Source: Lachnospiraceae bacterium JC7
GTDB taxonomy: Bacteria; Bacillota; Clostridia; Lachnospirales; Lachnospiraceae
Length of the DNA: 64,000 bases
Direction: 5' to 3'
Assembly (NCBI GenBank): GCA_000513555.1
Contig: ALYD01000001.1
Location: forward strand, 1 to 64,000
Below the pieces are notes generated by a model that saw nothing but the letters and a program-made list of their open reading frames with translations, did not search any database and was not told the DNA's origin. Shown here one piece after another: positions 18,461 through 26,879 of this stretch (positions are counted from its first letter, which is position 1; every line of letters begins with the position of its first letter). A program made the position numbers and the translations under genes.

Positions 18461-18637
18461 ATGTCAAATGTTATCGTAAAAGAGAACGAGTCTCTGGACA
18501 GCGCATTACGTAGATTCAAGAGAAACTGCGCTAAGGCCGGCATTCAGCAGGAGATTCGCAAGAGAGAACATTACGAGAAGCCATCTGTAAGACGTAAGAA
18601 GAAGTCTGAAGCAGCTAGAAAGCGTAAGTTCAACTAA
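18461..18637 (+). CDS. rpsU: 30S ribosomal protein S21
   Basis: Small, very basic protein of the 30S subunit that sits near the anti-Shine-Dalgarno end of 16S rRNA. The 58 residues match the family over the whole length: a start with [18 protein letters not shown], a middle with [23 protein letters not shown] longer frame begins at 18407, but ATG 18461 gives the standard N-terminus and has AGGGAGG upstream at a somewhat long distance (13 nt). It has its own promoter and terminator. Confidence 0.97.
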   Translation: MSNVIVKENESLDSALRRFKRNCAKAGIQQEIRKREHYEKPSVRRKKKSEAARKRKFN

Positions 18638-18658
18638 TCGTAAATAGATGATTAATGT

Positions 18659-18690
18659 AGCCCTGATTCAGAAATGATTCAGGGCTTTCT
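18659..18690 (+). terminator. Intrinsic terminator after rpsU
   Basis: AGCCCTGA and TCAGGGCT pair, extended inward by TCA/TGA after one T-T mismatch, followed by a T-rich run. Confidence 0.85.
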
Positions 18691-18728
18691 TCGTTATAAA
18701 GAATCAAGACCGATGGAGGAGATATTTC

Positions 18729-19733
18729 TTGGCAACAGTAGAAGCAATCATGGACATTCCCATGGAGCATGAGCAGAACGTGCTCGGCCAGTTAGACAGC
18801 AACATAAAAAAGATAGAAAGATCGTTCAATGTAACGATCATCGATCGTAACGGAGTTCTTAAGATCATAGGAGAAGAATCCGATGCCGAGAAAGCAAAGG
18901 AAGTAATAAAGAAGCTCCTTCAGCTCAGCCAGCGTGGCAATACCATCACTGAGCAGAACGTGGATTATGCCATTTCTCTCAGCTTTTCCGAAAAGATCAG
19001 AGGGAATGACATTATCGAGATCGACAAGGACATACTGGCAAGAACTTCCCTCGGTAAGCCGGTAAAGCCGAAAACTCTCGGTCAGAAGGAGTATGTTGAT
19101 GCCATCAGAAACAACATGATCACCTTCGGAATCGGACCTGCGGGTACAGGAAAGACATATCTCGGAATGGCCATGGCCATAACCGCCTTCCGTCAGCAGG
19201 AAGTACAGCGCATCATCCTTACTAGACCTGCCATAGAGGCCGGAGAAAAGCTCGGATTTCTGCCGGGAGACCTCCAGTCAAAGGTAGATCCCTATATGAG
19301 ACCGGTTTATGACGCCCTTTATTCCATCATGGGTGCCGAGCAGTATCAGTCAAATTCCGAAAAGGGACTTATAGAGGTAGCTCCTCTTGCCTACATGAGA
19401 GGCCGTACTCTTGATAATTCCTACATCATCCTTGATGAGGCCCAGAATACGACTCCCGCACAGATGAAGATGTTCCTCACCCGTATAGGTTTTGGCTCCA
19501 AGGTCATCATCACCGGAGACCTCACCCAGAAGGACCTTGAGGAAGGCAAGAAGTCAGGCCTTGAAGATGCCATGAGAGTCCTTAAGGATGTCGAAGGCAT
19601 AGAATTTGTCCAGCTCACAAGTGCTGACGTAGTGAGACATCCGCTGGTTCAGCGCATCGTCAATGCCTATGAAAGAGATGAGGAGAAGCGCGCACGAAGA
19701 GCTAAACAGCGCGAATTGGCCTCCCGAAAGTGA
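18729..19733 (+). CDS. phoH: PhoH family ATPase
   Basis: Cytoplasmic P-loop ATPase of the PhoH family, thought to act in RNA metabolism; it commonly neighbours ybeY, as here. The 334 residues contain a short KH-like N-terminal segment (VTIIDRNGVLKIIGEE), then the helicase-like core: Walker A GPAGTGKTYLGMAMA near residue 138, RPAIEAGEKLGFLPGDL, Walker B IILDEAQNTTPAQMK and the sensor ITGDLTQ. The start is TTG 18729: GGAGGAG lies six bases upstream and no ATG fits, so the unusual start is decided by the ribosome site. It stands about 100 nt before ybeY and is probably co-transcribed with it. Confidence 0.95.
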   Translation: MATVEAIMDIPMEHEQNVLGQLDSNIKKIERSFNVTIIDRNGVLKIIGEESDAEKAKEVIKKLLQLSQRGNTITEQNVDYAISLSFSEKIRGNDIIEIDKDILARTSLGKPVKPKTLGQKEYVDAIRNNMITFGIGPAGTGKTYLGMAMAITAFRQQEVQRIILTRPAIEAGEKLGFLPGDLQSKVDPYMRPVYDALYSIMGAEQYQSNSEKGLIEVAPLAYMRGRTLDNSYIILDEAQNTTPAQMKMFLTRIGFGSKVIITGDLTQKDLEEGKKSGLEDAMRVLKDVEGIEFVQLTSADVVRHPLVQRIVNAYERDEEKRARRAKQRELASRK

Positions 19734-19829
19734 ACCGGCATTTAAAAAGCCGGATCTTCCGGATGTAAAGAGCTCCGCCTGTCCTGCAATGAATGGAGAC
19801 GGAACTGATTTTTGAAAGGTTTGCAAGCA

Positions 19830-20327
19830 ATGACTGTTAATATAGATTTTGAAGTGGAAAAGCGACTTGACCTTCAGTTTGAAGATATCATTAAAGAGAT
19901 CATAGAAGCTTCCATAGACTATGAAAAGTGTCCGTATGAGTGTGAGATCAGTGTTGTTATCACGGACAACGACGGCATTCATGAATTGAACAGAGAGGCA
20001 AGGGGAATCGATTCTCCTACAGATGTACTTTCTTTCCCTATGGTGGATTGGGAAATGCCTTCGGATTATGACGGGATAGACGAGGATAATTCGGATATCT
20101 TCAATCCTGATTCCGGAGAGCTTCTTCTCGGAGACATCGTCCTTAATCAGGATCGTATAGAGTCTCAGGCAAAGGAATATGGACATCCGGAAAGAAGAGA
20201 GCTGGCATTTCTTGTGGCGCACAGCATGCTCCACCTTTTTGGCTATGACCATATGGCGGATGAAGAGCGAGTAGAGATGGAACGTCGTCAAAAGGAAATT
20301 CTGGAGGGGAAGGGCTATTTTAGATGA
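19830..20327 (+). CDS. ybeY: Endoribonuclease YbeY (rRNA maturation factor)
   Basis: Metal-dependent RNase acting in 16S rRNA 3' end maturation and ribosome quality control. The 165 residues carry the UPF0054 metal motif HSMLHLFGYDH (H131, H135, H141) and the preceding signatures NREARGIDSPTDVLSFP and LLLGDIVLN. An acidic insert (about residues 75-98, rich in Asp) sits between those two signatures. A TTG at 19812 could extend the frame, but GAAAGG (19814-19819) lies between and is well placed for ATG 19830. The stop overlaps the next gene start by four bases (ATGA), so translation is coupled to the flippase gene. Confidence 0.95.
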   Translation: MTVNIDFEVEKRLDLQFEDIIKEIIEASIDYEKCPYECEISVVITDNDGIHELNREARGIDSPTDVLSFPMVDWEMPSDYDGIDEDNSDIFNPDSGELLLGDIVLNQDRIESQAKEYGHPERRELAFLVAHSMLHLFGYDHMADEERVEMERRQKEILEGKGYFR

Positions 20328-22066
20328 GTGATCAGAGAAGAGTAAGACCTGCTATGGAGACCTCATCGAACCGGCCTTCAAGATCACGAAGTGTCAGAGT
20401 TCAAAGAACCTTTAGTGAAGATGCAGAGAGGGACAGAAAGAACAACTTTATCGTCCAGGGGTCCCTCCTTGCAGTGGCAAGTATAGTAGTCAGGATCATC
20501 GGTATGGTGTACCGTGTGCCCCTCACTGCCATCATCGGAGACGAGGGTAACGGTTACTACACCAGCGCCTACAGTATCTATACATTGCTCCTTATCTTAT
20601 CGAGCTTTTCCATGCCTACAGCGGTATCAAGGATCGTTTCGGCGAACATCGCGAACGGGCATTACAAAAACACCCACAGAGTCTTAAAGGCGGCCTGCTT
20701 TTATGCAACTGTTGTGGGTTTCGTCATGTTCTGTGCCCTCTGGTTCGGTTCGGATGTCATATCGGAGGCATTCCTGAAGAAGCCGTACTGCAGATATGCC
20801 CTGAGAGCTCTGGCTCCTACGGTATGGATCATGGCATATCTCGGGATCCTCAGGGGATATTTTCAGGGCAGCGGAAACATGGTGCCTACAGCGGTATCCC
20901 AGATACTGGAGCAGATACTAAACGCCATAGTTTCCATTCTGGCAGCCACGATCCTCTTTAAGAGAGGTGAGGTTTCCAATCTGGTCTATCAGAGCGAGAA
21001 CTACACAACAGCCTTTGGCGCCGCAGGAGGTGCTATCGGTACGGGAGCAGGTGCACTGACGGCCCTTCTTTTCTTTATGATCCTTTACGCTTCCCAGAGG
21101 CGTGAAATGAAGAGAAGGATGAGGCGTGATAACAGTGAGGTAGAGAGCTACGGCAGGATAGGATTCCTTCTTGCCGGAACCATGCTGCCTATCCTTATTT
21201 CATCGACGGTCTACAACATCTCTTCGGTCATCGATGATGCCATATTCGGAAACATTATGACCTACCTCGGAAATGCTGAAAAGATCGTTTCCCAGTGGGG
21301 AGTTTTCGGAGAGTATCACATACTCTTTAACATTCCGGTGGCTCTTGCCAATGCTCTGTCATCGTCACTCATCCCGAGTCTTACGAGGGCGGTAGCTGCC
21401 CATGACAGGAAGAACACTGTGATGAGGGTTAGATACAGTATCAGATTCACCATGCTGGTGGCGATTCCGTCAACCATCGGGCTCTGTGCACTGGCTGATC
21501 CTATCTGCCGTATGCTTTTCCCGGGAAAGAATGTAGCGCTTCTTATCATGCTCACAAGGATAGGAGCCGTTGCGGTGGTATTTTATTCACTGTCCACCAT
21601 CACCAACGCCATACTTCAGGGACTGGGACATCTCAGTATCCCGCTGAAGCATGCGATGGTTTCCCTTATATTCCATATCATATGCCTCGTGGGACTTATG
21701 TTCACAGGTATGGGAATCTATGCAGTGGTACTGTCCAATATTCTTTTTGCTTTTATGATGTGTGTTCTCAACAATCATGCTATAAAGAGACATGTGAGAC
21801 TCCGTCATGGAATCAGGGAGACCTATATACTTCCTACCGTTTCCGGTATCGTCATGGGACTTGTGGCCTTCGGAACATCAATAGGTATTCGTATGGTGCT
21901 GCCTGAAGCCATGAGATATACCAGAATCGGTTCGGCTGTAGAGGTGGGACCTTCAGTATTTATCGCTGTACTTGTATATTTCGGACTGCTTATAAAGATG
22001 CATGCCTTTACGGAGGAAGACCTGGACAACATGCCTTTGGGCGGAAGATTGAAGAGGTTCATTTGA
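20324..22066 (+). CDS. MOP-superfamily flippase, SpoVB/MurJ-like polysaccharide transporter
   Basis: Probable lipid-linked oligosaccharide or lipid II flippase in the membrane. The 580 residues have a 40-residue basic, Ser/Arg-rich cytoplasmic N-terminus and then about 14 hydrophobic spans. Family features are GSLLAVASIVVRIIGMVYRVPL at the first span, GDEGNGYYTSAYSIY, and SMPTAVSRIVS, which are typical of the SpoVB/YtgP branch. A repeated pattern continues in the second half (LGHLSIPLKHAMVS). It overlaps ybeY by four bases. SpoVB-type and MurJ-type members cannot be told apart securely by eye, so no symbol is given; a role in peptidoglycan precursor export is the main alternative to spore or capsule export. 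Confidence 0.88.
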   Translation: MSDQRRVRPAMETSSNRPSRSRSVRVQRTFSEDAERDRKNNFIVQGSLLAVASIVVRIIGMVYRVPLTAIIGDEGNGYYTSAYSIYTLLLILSSFSMPTAVSRIVSANIANGHYKNTHRVLKAACFYATVVGFVMFCALWFGSDVISEAFLKKPYCRYALRALAPTVWIMAYLGILRGYFQGSGNMVPTAVSQILEQILNAIVSILAATILFKRGEVSNLVYQSENYTTAFGAAGGAIGTGAGALTALLFFMILYASQRREMKRRMRRDNSEVESYGRIGFLLAGTMLPILISSTVYNISSVIDDAIFGNIMTYLGNAEKIVSQWGVFGEYHILFNIPVALANALSSSLIPSLTRAVAAHDRKNTVMRVRYSIRFTMLVAIPSTIGLCALADPICRMLFPGKNVALLIMLTRIGAVAVVFYSLSTITNAILQGLGHLSIPLKHAMVSLIFHIICLVGLMFTGMGIYAVVLSNILFAFMMCVLNNHAIKRHVRLRHGIRETYILPTVSGIVMGLVAFGTSIGIRMVLPEAMRYTRIGSAVEVGPSVFIAVLVYFGLLIKMHAFTEEDLDNMPLGGRLKRFI

Positions 22067-22095
22067 CGATCAGGTGTTGATTTACTGACTTTTTT

Positions 22096-22124
22096 GCCTG
22101 TCCCACATGGGGCGGGCATTTTTT
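22096..22124 (+). terminator. Intrinsic terminator after the flippase gene
   Basis: GCCTGTCCC (22096-22104) pairs with GGGGCGGGC (22109-22117, two G-T) around ACAT, followed by six Ts. It ends only 16 nt before the chosen start of the next gene. Confidence 0.8.
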
Positions 22125-22139
22125 GAAACATTTAGAAAT

Positions 22140-23522
22140 ATGAGAAAAAACGAGAAAAGCAACAAAAAATTCAACGATAGGAATAATAGAAGTAACAGCA
22201 GAGACTTCAATCGGAATAAAATTGAAAATCAAGGTGTCGCTGACAACAGTAAAAGTTCGGTTTCCGTAAAGGGAATAGTTGATGTGGCGGTAATAGGCGG
22301 CGGTGCGTCCGGTATGATGGCTGCCATAGAAGCGGCAAGGACAGGAGCCAGGGTTCTTCTTATAGAGAGAAATCCCGGGCCCGGTAAGAAACTCGCCACC
22401 ACAGGAAACGGAAGATGTAACTATACGAATCTCGACATGGTGAATCTTTCGGGTGGAAAGTACAGAGGTGAGAACCCCGATTTTGCGAAGCCTGCCCTTG
22501 AAAGCTTCACGCCTGAAAAGACTATAGAGTGGTTCAGAGAAATAGGCATTGAGCCAAAATACAGAGGGACCTATGTATATCCTAATTCCGATCAGGCTCT
22601 ATCTGTTGTCACGGCACTTTTTGACGAAGTGAAGAATTCCGGGGCAGAAGTGATTTTTGATACCCTTATCAGAAAGGTAAGGAAGGATGAGGGCGGTTTT
22701 CTGCTGGATATCGAGGGAAGTGACTCTGTTGTAAGGGCGAAAAAGTTGATAATCGCCACAGGTTCAAGAGCTGTACCGAAGACCGGCTCCACAGGGGACG
22801 GATATGTCTTCGCAAAGGCAATGGGACACACTCTGGTTCCGCAGGTTCCGGCACTTACAGGGGTCAAATGTAAGGGAAACTGTTATAAGAACATGGCAGG
22901 AGTTAGAACAGATGCGAAGCTAACGGTGAAGATAGACGGAGTAATGGTCACTGAGGAGGAAGGGGAGCTTCAGCTTACGGATTACGGCATTTCCGGAATT
23001 CCTGTATTCCAGATTTCGAGATTTGTGTCTTACGGTCTTTGGGATGGAAAGGAAGTATCGGTTTATATCAATTTCCTCCCCAATATTTCTGATAAAAAAG
23101 AAGAAATATATGAGTTTTTTAAGAGGCGTGCCGAGAGGCTTCAGCATAAAGAGATGGGAAGCTTCTTCACGGGGCTTCTCAATGAAAAGCTTGGCAACGT
23201 GCTTTTGGAGCTTTCTAATATAGAAAGAAAGCTGCCTGTTTCGGCTGTTTCTGAAAAGCAGTTGAAGGCACTTGGTTCCCTTAGCTGCTGCTTCAAGGCA
23301 GAGTGTGAGGAAGTGAATCCTTTTCAGAATGCCCAGTGTGCAGCAGGCGGCATAAACACATCGGAGGTGAATCCCGATACCATGGAGTCAAAGCTCGTTA
23401 AGGGACTTTACTTTGCTGGAGAAATTCTGGATATAGATGGAATCTGCGGAGGCTATAACCTTCAGTGGGCATGGAGCTCGGGGTATATGGCCGGAAGAGC
23501 TGCAGGTGAGAAAAGTATATAG
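22140..23522 (+). CDS. BaiN/HI0933-family flavoprotein (NAD(P)/FAD-dependent oxidoreductase)
   Basis: FAD-binding oxidoreductase of unknown physiological substrate; some members reduce bile-acid intermediates (BaiN), most are uncharacterised. Family signatures: the dinucleotide fold DVAVIGGGASGMMAAIEAAR, PGKKLATTGNGRCNYTN right after it, TGSRAVPKTGSTGDGY, and the C-terminal GLYFAGEILDIDGICGGYNL followed by QWAWSSGYMAG. With the start at ATG 22140 the protein has 460 residues, including an unusual 45-residue N-terminal extension rich in Asn, Arg, Lys and Ser. No good ribosome site precedes 22140, and the terminator stem lies just upstream, so the true start could be internal, for example a GTG near 22280 right before the FAD fold. 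The catalytic identity should not be assumed to be bile-acid related. Confidence 0.88.
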   Translation: MRKNEKSNKKFNDRNNRSNSRDFNRNKIENQGVADNSKSSVSVKGIVDVAVIGGGASGMMAAIEAARTGARVLLIERNPGPGKKLATTGNGRCNYTNLDMVNLSGGKYRGENPDFAKPALESFTPEKTIEWFREIGIEPKYRGTYVYPNSDQALSVVTALFDEVKNSGAEVIFDTLIRKVRKDEGGFLLDIEGSDSVVRAKKLIIATGSRAVPKTGSTGDGYVFAKAMGHTLVPQVPALTGVKCKGNCYKNMAGVRTDAKLTVKIDGVMVTEEEGELQLTDYGISGIPVFQISRFVSYGLWDGKEVSVYINFLPNISDKKEEIYEFFKRRAERLQHKEMGSFFTGLLNEKLGNVLLELSNIERKLPVSAVSEKQLKALGSLSCCFKAECEEVNPFQNAQCAAGGINTSEVNPDTMESKLVKGLYFAGEILDIDGICGGYNLQWAWSSGYMAGRAAGEKSI

Positions 23523-23550
23523 ACTGTCTCAAAAAACATAGATAAATACT

Positions 23551-23586
23551 ATCGGCAGGACCTGTTTATGCAGGACTGCCGATTTT
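23551..23586 (+). terminator. Terminator between converging genes
   Basis: ATCGGCAG (23551-23558) pairs with CTGCCGAT (23576-23583), with an inner CCTG/CAGG stem and Ts on the right. The gene to the right is on the other strand, so it may serve both directions. Confidence 0.7.
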
Positions 23587-23600
23587 CGATGAAAGATTTT

Positions 23601-24437
23601 TTATGTTAGTTGAGCTTCTACCGGTTCTCCTGATTCTGCTTGAATTACATTCAAAATGTATTCCCGGTCTTTACCTTTTATGCCCATAGCATTAAGAGTT
23701 TGTTCGATTGTCCAGTTTGCATTGTTCATCAAATTTTTAATATCCTGAATTTTGCTATCCAAGGCATATTGTCTGGCATATTTTTGAACTTTTTCACACA
23801 CGATATCACGTCCCTTCTTTGTTTCTTTGAAATGTCTAAGACCTCTTGCCAACTCACTGAAATGCATCTCAGAGGATGATTTGGCGTGAAAATCTTTGAT
23901 CAACATACCGATTTTATCTTTTCCTTTGTATCTGCCATTCACATATATGATATTTGAACCATCATTGAATTTTTTATCTGTCTCAAGAACTTTTCGTTCT
24001 ATTCGATACAAAGGAAGTCCTTCTTTAAATTTATCATATTTGTATATGAAAATCACATAAGAATCATTTAATGCTTTGAATGGTTCACCCTCTTTAAGCA
24101 TTCTTGAGTCTATGGCTGCACTGTGAAAGCGGGCTCGTCTGACGTTAGCCCCTTTGGAATTACCCTGAACTTCAATATCTATTTCAGCTCCGTCAGCATC
24201 TATAGCATGAACATCCAAGGTGATATCCCTGCCATCAAGCGTATGGTTTCGTAACTCCTCCTGAGTGACCACGTTAATGACTTTTATCTGTCTGCCCAAA
24301 ATGACACTGAGAACAAGTTCAACGGCAGGAATATTGTCTGTAAATACAAGGGTCATTAGATCATCATCAAATAAATCCAGTCCGTCAACGATTTTGTTGA
24401 CATCAGTTTTTTCTTTTATAGTTTCATTTTCGTTCAA
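23601..24437 (-). CDS. PD-(D/E)XK nuclease family protein (Rpn/transposase-like)
   Basis: The only minus-strand gene found. The 278 residues resemble the PD-(D/E)XK nuclease family transposase proteins (PF12784/Rpn type) that are abundant and mobile in Lachnospiraceae. Seen: LDLFDDDLMTLVFTDN near the start, then ILGRQIKV, then the nuclease core DITLDVHAIDADGAEIDIEV, in which D and ExDxEVQ form the active site, and a FHSAAIDSRMLKEGE helix. The C-terminal half has VCEKVQKYARQYALDSK and a helical end. The start is TTG at 24437-24435 with AAGGAGT on the minus strand seven bases upstream. The sequence is richer in A and T than the neighbours, which with its orientation suggests acquisition. Rpn proteins are linked to recombination-promoting DNA cleavage; activity here is inferred. 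Confidence 0.85.
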   Translation of the reverse strand: MNENETIKEKTDVNKIVDGLDLFDDDLMTLVFTDNIPAVELVLSVILGRQIKVINVVTQEELRNHTLDGRDITLDVHAIDADGAEIDIEVQGNSKGANVRRARFHSAAIDSRMLKEGEPFKALNDSYVIFIYKYDKFKEGLPLYRIERKVLETDKKFNDGSNIIYVNGRYKGKDKIGMLIKDFHAKSSSEMHFSELARGLRHFKETKKGRDIVCEKVQKYARQYALDSKIQDIKNLMNNANWTIEQTLNAMGIKGKDREYILNVIQAESGEPVEAQLT

Positions 24438-24470
24438 TAGTTTTACTCCTTTTGGAAATTGGGGATATTG

Positions 24471-24528
24471 ATAGAACTGTTCTATGAGAAATATGGCTTT
24501 TGCCTTAGATTAAAAGATAAATTTATCT
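24471..24528 (-). promoter_or_regulatory. Two palindromes upstream of the minus-strand nuclease gene
   Basis: ATAGAAC-T-GTTCTAT (24471-24485) is a perfect 15-bp palindrome just upstream of the ribosome site, and AGATAAATTTATCT (24515-24528) is a perfect 14-bp palindrome further upstream. They could be operators; no convincing -35/-10 pair was found between them. Confidence 0.35.
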
Positions 24529-24606
24529 ATGAAAGAATAATATCAAAGAATGAAAAGATTTCATATCGTCTAAAAACAGACTATATGGGCGATGGTGGTG
24601 GGTTAA

Positions 24607-24676
24607 TTTTTGATTTATAAATTCTTCTTAAAATGTCGACATCAATCTATAGTCGGATGTCTGCTGAGAAGCTCAG
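24607..24676 (+). repeat. 70-nt direct repeat, copy 1
   Basis: Matches 28087-28156 with 9 differences in 70 nt and no gaps. The first 29 nt are identical; the rest keeps TATAGTCG and CTGCTGAGAAG. The gap 24529-25045 holds this element, a lone TTGACA (24715-24720) without a good -10, and the pentanucleotide repeat; I see no gene in it. Confidence 0.85.
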
Positions 24677-24747
24677 CGGATAGTAGTTGAATCTTGTTAT
24701 GGATTGAAAAGGACTTGACACTATGCAGTTAGGATCAATGCTTATTG

Positions 24748-24819
24748 AGCACAGCACAGCACAGCACAGCACAGCACAGCACAGCACAGCACAGCACAGC
24801 ACAGCACAGCACAGCACAG
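24748..24819 (+). repeat. Pentanucleotide tandem repeat (AGCAC)n, about 14 copies
   Basis: 72 bp of perfect 5-bp repeats (AGCAC, equally read ACAGC). It lies about 230 bp upstream of the secreted-protein start and 28 bp after a TTGACA. No open frame runs through it into the gene, because a TGA at 24875-24877 closes that frame. Confidence 0.97.
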
Positions 24820-25045
24820 TAAGGTAAACTGCGCCCTTTCTTGTGTAAAAACTGAAAATTACATTAGTGATGGATGACCGTCGGATTTGATGGAGTATAG
24901 TACCCTGTCATGTTCGACGATTTTTTGCGCGTTGGAAGCGAGAAGTGCTGAGGATAAGATGGAAGCTTCGGAAGAAGTAAATGTTTATTATGGTGATACG
25001 TCAACCATAACAGTTGTGAATCAAATGCAAAAGGAGAGAATGTTT

Positions 25046-26728
25046 ATGGAAAAGAAGACAAAGCAAATTTTAGGCATCTTGTTCAGCCTGGTGTTGATGC
25101 TGGGGTTGTTGCCCGGTATGAGTTTGACGTCGTATGCAGATGATCCCTATGAAGACCTTAAAAAGAACGCAACAGAAATAACTTTTGACGGGAAGCCGTG
25201 GTATCTTATCGATTACGATACCGGTACTGTAACCTTGCTTGCAAAAGAATGTGTTGGTGCATCAGTGTATAATTCAAATAATAGTTATGTTGAATACAGC
25301 AATTCTATAGTGAAAACAGCAGTAGATACATATTATTCGGATAATATTTCAGCTGATGCCAAAGCGGCAGTGAGCGGCAGCGGAATGTTTCTTCTGACAA
25401 GGGATCAGGCAACGACACTCCGGAGTGATGGCTGTGCAGCTGTTTTGAAGTGTAGCCAGTATGCTGAAACTACTGCAAATTTTTGGTGGCTCTGCTCGCC
25501 TGGCGGTTATAGTGAGGTAAAAGTGTCGTGTGTGAGAGGAGATACCGGCGATGTCACTGAAGATGGCGTCGATGCGAATGATTACACGTTTGGTGTCCGC
25601 CCCGCTTTGCAGCTTGATTTGAGTAATGTGATATATAATTCAAAATCAAAAAAATTTATTCTTAAACAGGATGGTTATACCGTGACATACAAAGTGGTCA
25701 ACGGCACATGGTCTGATGGCAGCACGACGGACCAGACGGAGGTCGTTGCCAGCGGATCGGAGCCTGTCAGTGTGCCTACAGGTATGAAAGCGTCTGATGG
25801 TTATACGGGCGGAGCCTGGGATACAAACCCGGCTAATGCGACCATCACGGAAGCAACGACGTTCACCTATACATTTGATGCAAAAGCAGCAGCACATACC
25901 CATGAGTTAAAGCATGTAGACGCAAAGGAACCGACATGTGAAGAGGATGGATATGAAGCGCATTATGAGTGTACAGTAGAAGGCTGTGGTGAGTGGTTCG
26001 AGGATGATACGAGAAGTGTTCCGATTGATAAAGAAACATTCATAAAAAAAGCCACAGGACATAAGTGGGATAAGGGTGTAGTCACACAGGAAGCCACATA
26101 TGATGAGACCGGAATAAAGACATATACATGTACGAAGTGTAATGCGACAAAGGAGGAGACCATACCTAAAAAGACCAGAAGCTATTCCGACAGCAGCGAC
26201 AGCTCAAGTGACAGTGATAGCGGCAGTTCAGGAAATAAGACAGGAAGCATCAGTACAAAGAGTGTAGATCTGAATGGAAATATAATTCAGACTCAGATGG
26301 ATTCCGGAGCTCCTGTAAGCGACACAGGCGGAAACTGGGGGAATGAAAATCTCAGTTGGACATATACAAAGTCTGACGGAAATCTAGCCAAAAGTGAGTG
26401 GCTGAACCTTGAGTATAACGGACACACCTACTGGTATTACTTTGATGACAGTACCATCATGCAGACTGACTGGTTCAACTATAACGGCGCGACCTACTAT
26501 TTCGTGCCTGAAATGGACGGATGGCGCGGAAGAATGGCAACAGGCTGGCAGCAGATAGGGGATAAGTGGTATTACTTTGAGACTACACTCGGAGCAAGTC
26601 AGGGCCAGATGTATCGCGGAGCCATGACACCGGACGGACACGTAGTAGGAGCAGACGGAGCCTGGGACGGAAACGGAACAGCACCTGTGGGGGCTATCCA
26701 TACAGGAATAGCCGTGATAGGAAGCTGA
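25046..26728 (+). CDS. Secreted cell-wall-binding repeat protein with DUF6273-like domain
   Basis: Probable surface protein of 560 residues. In order: signal peptide with a hydrophobic core and SYA cleavage site near residue 31; a DUF6273-like domain ending NFWWLCSPGG and FGVRPALQLDL (about 35-200); a repeat domain with VTYKVVNGTWSDGSTTD and YTGGAWDTNPANATIT (about 210-280); a Cys-pair segment with HYECTVEGCG and YTCTKCN (about 290-380), typical of clostridial extracellular modules; a Ser-rich linker; and C-terminal aromatic choline-binding-type repeats such as GHTYWYYFDD, NGATYYFVPE and GDKWYYFE (about 450-540). The frame begins at 24887, but ATG 25046 has AAGGAG at good distance and starts the signal peptide. 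It lies in the accessory segment, with a pentanucleotide repeat upstream. The role is inferred only from the modules: wall attachment and perhaps carbohydrate or peptide contact. Confidence 0.85.
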   Translation: MEKKTKQILGILFSLVLMLGLLPGMSLTSYADDPYEDLKKNATEITFDGKPWYLIDYDTGTVTLLAKECVGASVYNSNNSYVEYSNSIVKTAVDTYYSDNISADAKAAVSGSGMFLLTRDQATTLRSDGCAAVLKCSQYAETTANFWWLCSPGGYSEVKVSCVRGDTGDVTEDGVDANDYTFGVRPALQLDLSNVIYNSKSKKFILKQDGYTVTYKVVNGTWSDGSTTDQTEVVASGSEPVSVPTGMKASDGYTGGAWDTNPANATITEATTFTYTFDAKAAAHTHELKHVDAKEPTCEEDGYEAHYECTVEGCGEWFEDDTRSVPIDKETFIKKATGHKWDKGVVTQEATYDETGIKTYTCTKCNATKEETIPKKTRSYSDSSDSSSDSDSGSSGNKTGSISTKSVDLNGNIIQTQMDSGAPVSDTGGNWGNENLSWTYTKSDGNLAKSEWLNLEYNGHTYWYYFDDSTIMQTDWFNYNGATYYFVPEMDGWRGRMATGWQQIGDKWYYFETTLGASQGQMYRGAMTPDGHVVGADGAWDGNGTAPVGAIHTGIAVIGS

Positions 26729-26879
26729 TGGAAGTCTTACTAAATGAAAATAAAAGGGCTTCAGTTTTACTTTGAAGTGTAAGTGTCAGTTTTGGACAGG
26801 ATTGAAAATTTTTAGTTACAGGTTTTTCGATTGAAACATATAACGATAAATCCATGTTCTAAAAGAAAGGTCTAAAGAT

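Noticed and set aside
24471-24485. LexA-type SOS box
   Set aside because: The arms GAAC and GTTC are separated by one base, not the four of the Firmicute LexA site.
24748-24819. CRISPR array
   Set aside because: The repeat is an unbroken 5-bp unit without spacers, and no cas genes are nearby.
24887-25045. Longer start for the wall-binding protein
   Set aside because: The extra 53 residues would precede a normal signal peptide, and the ribosome site AAGGAG fits ATG 25046.
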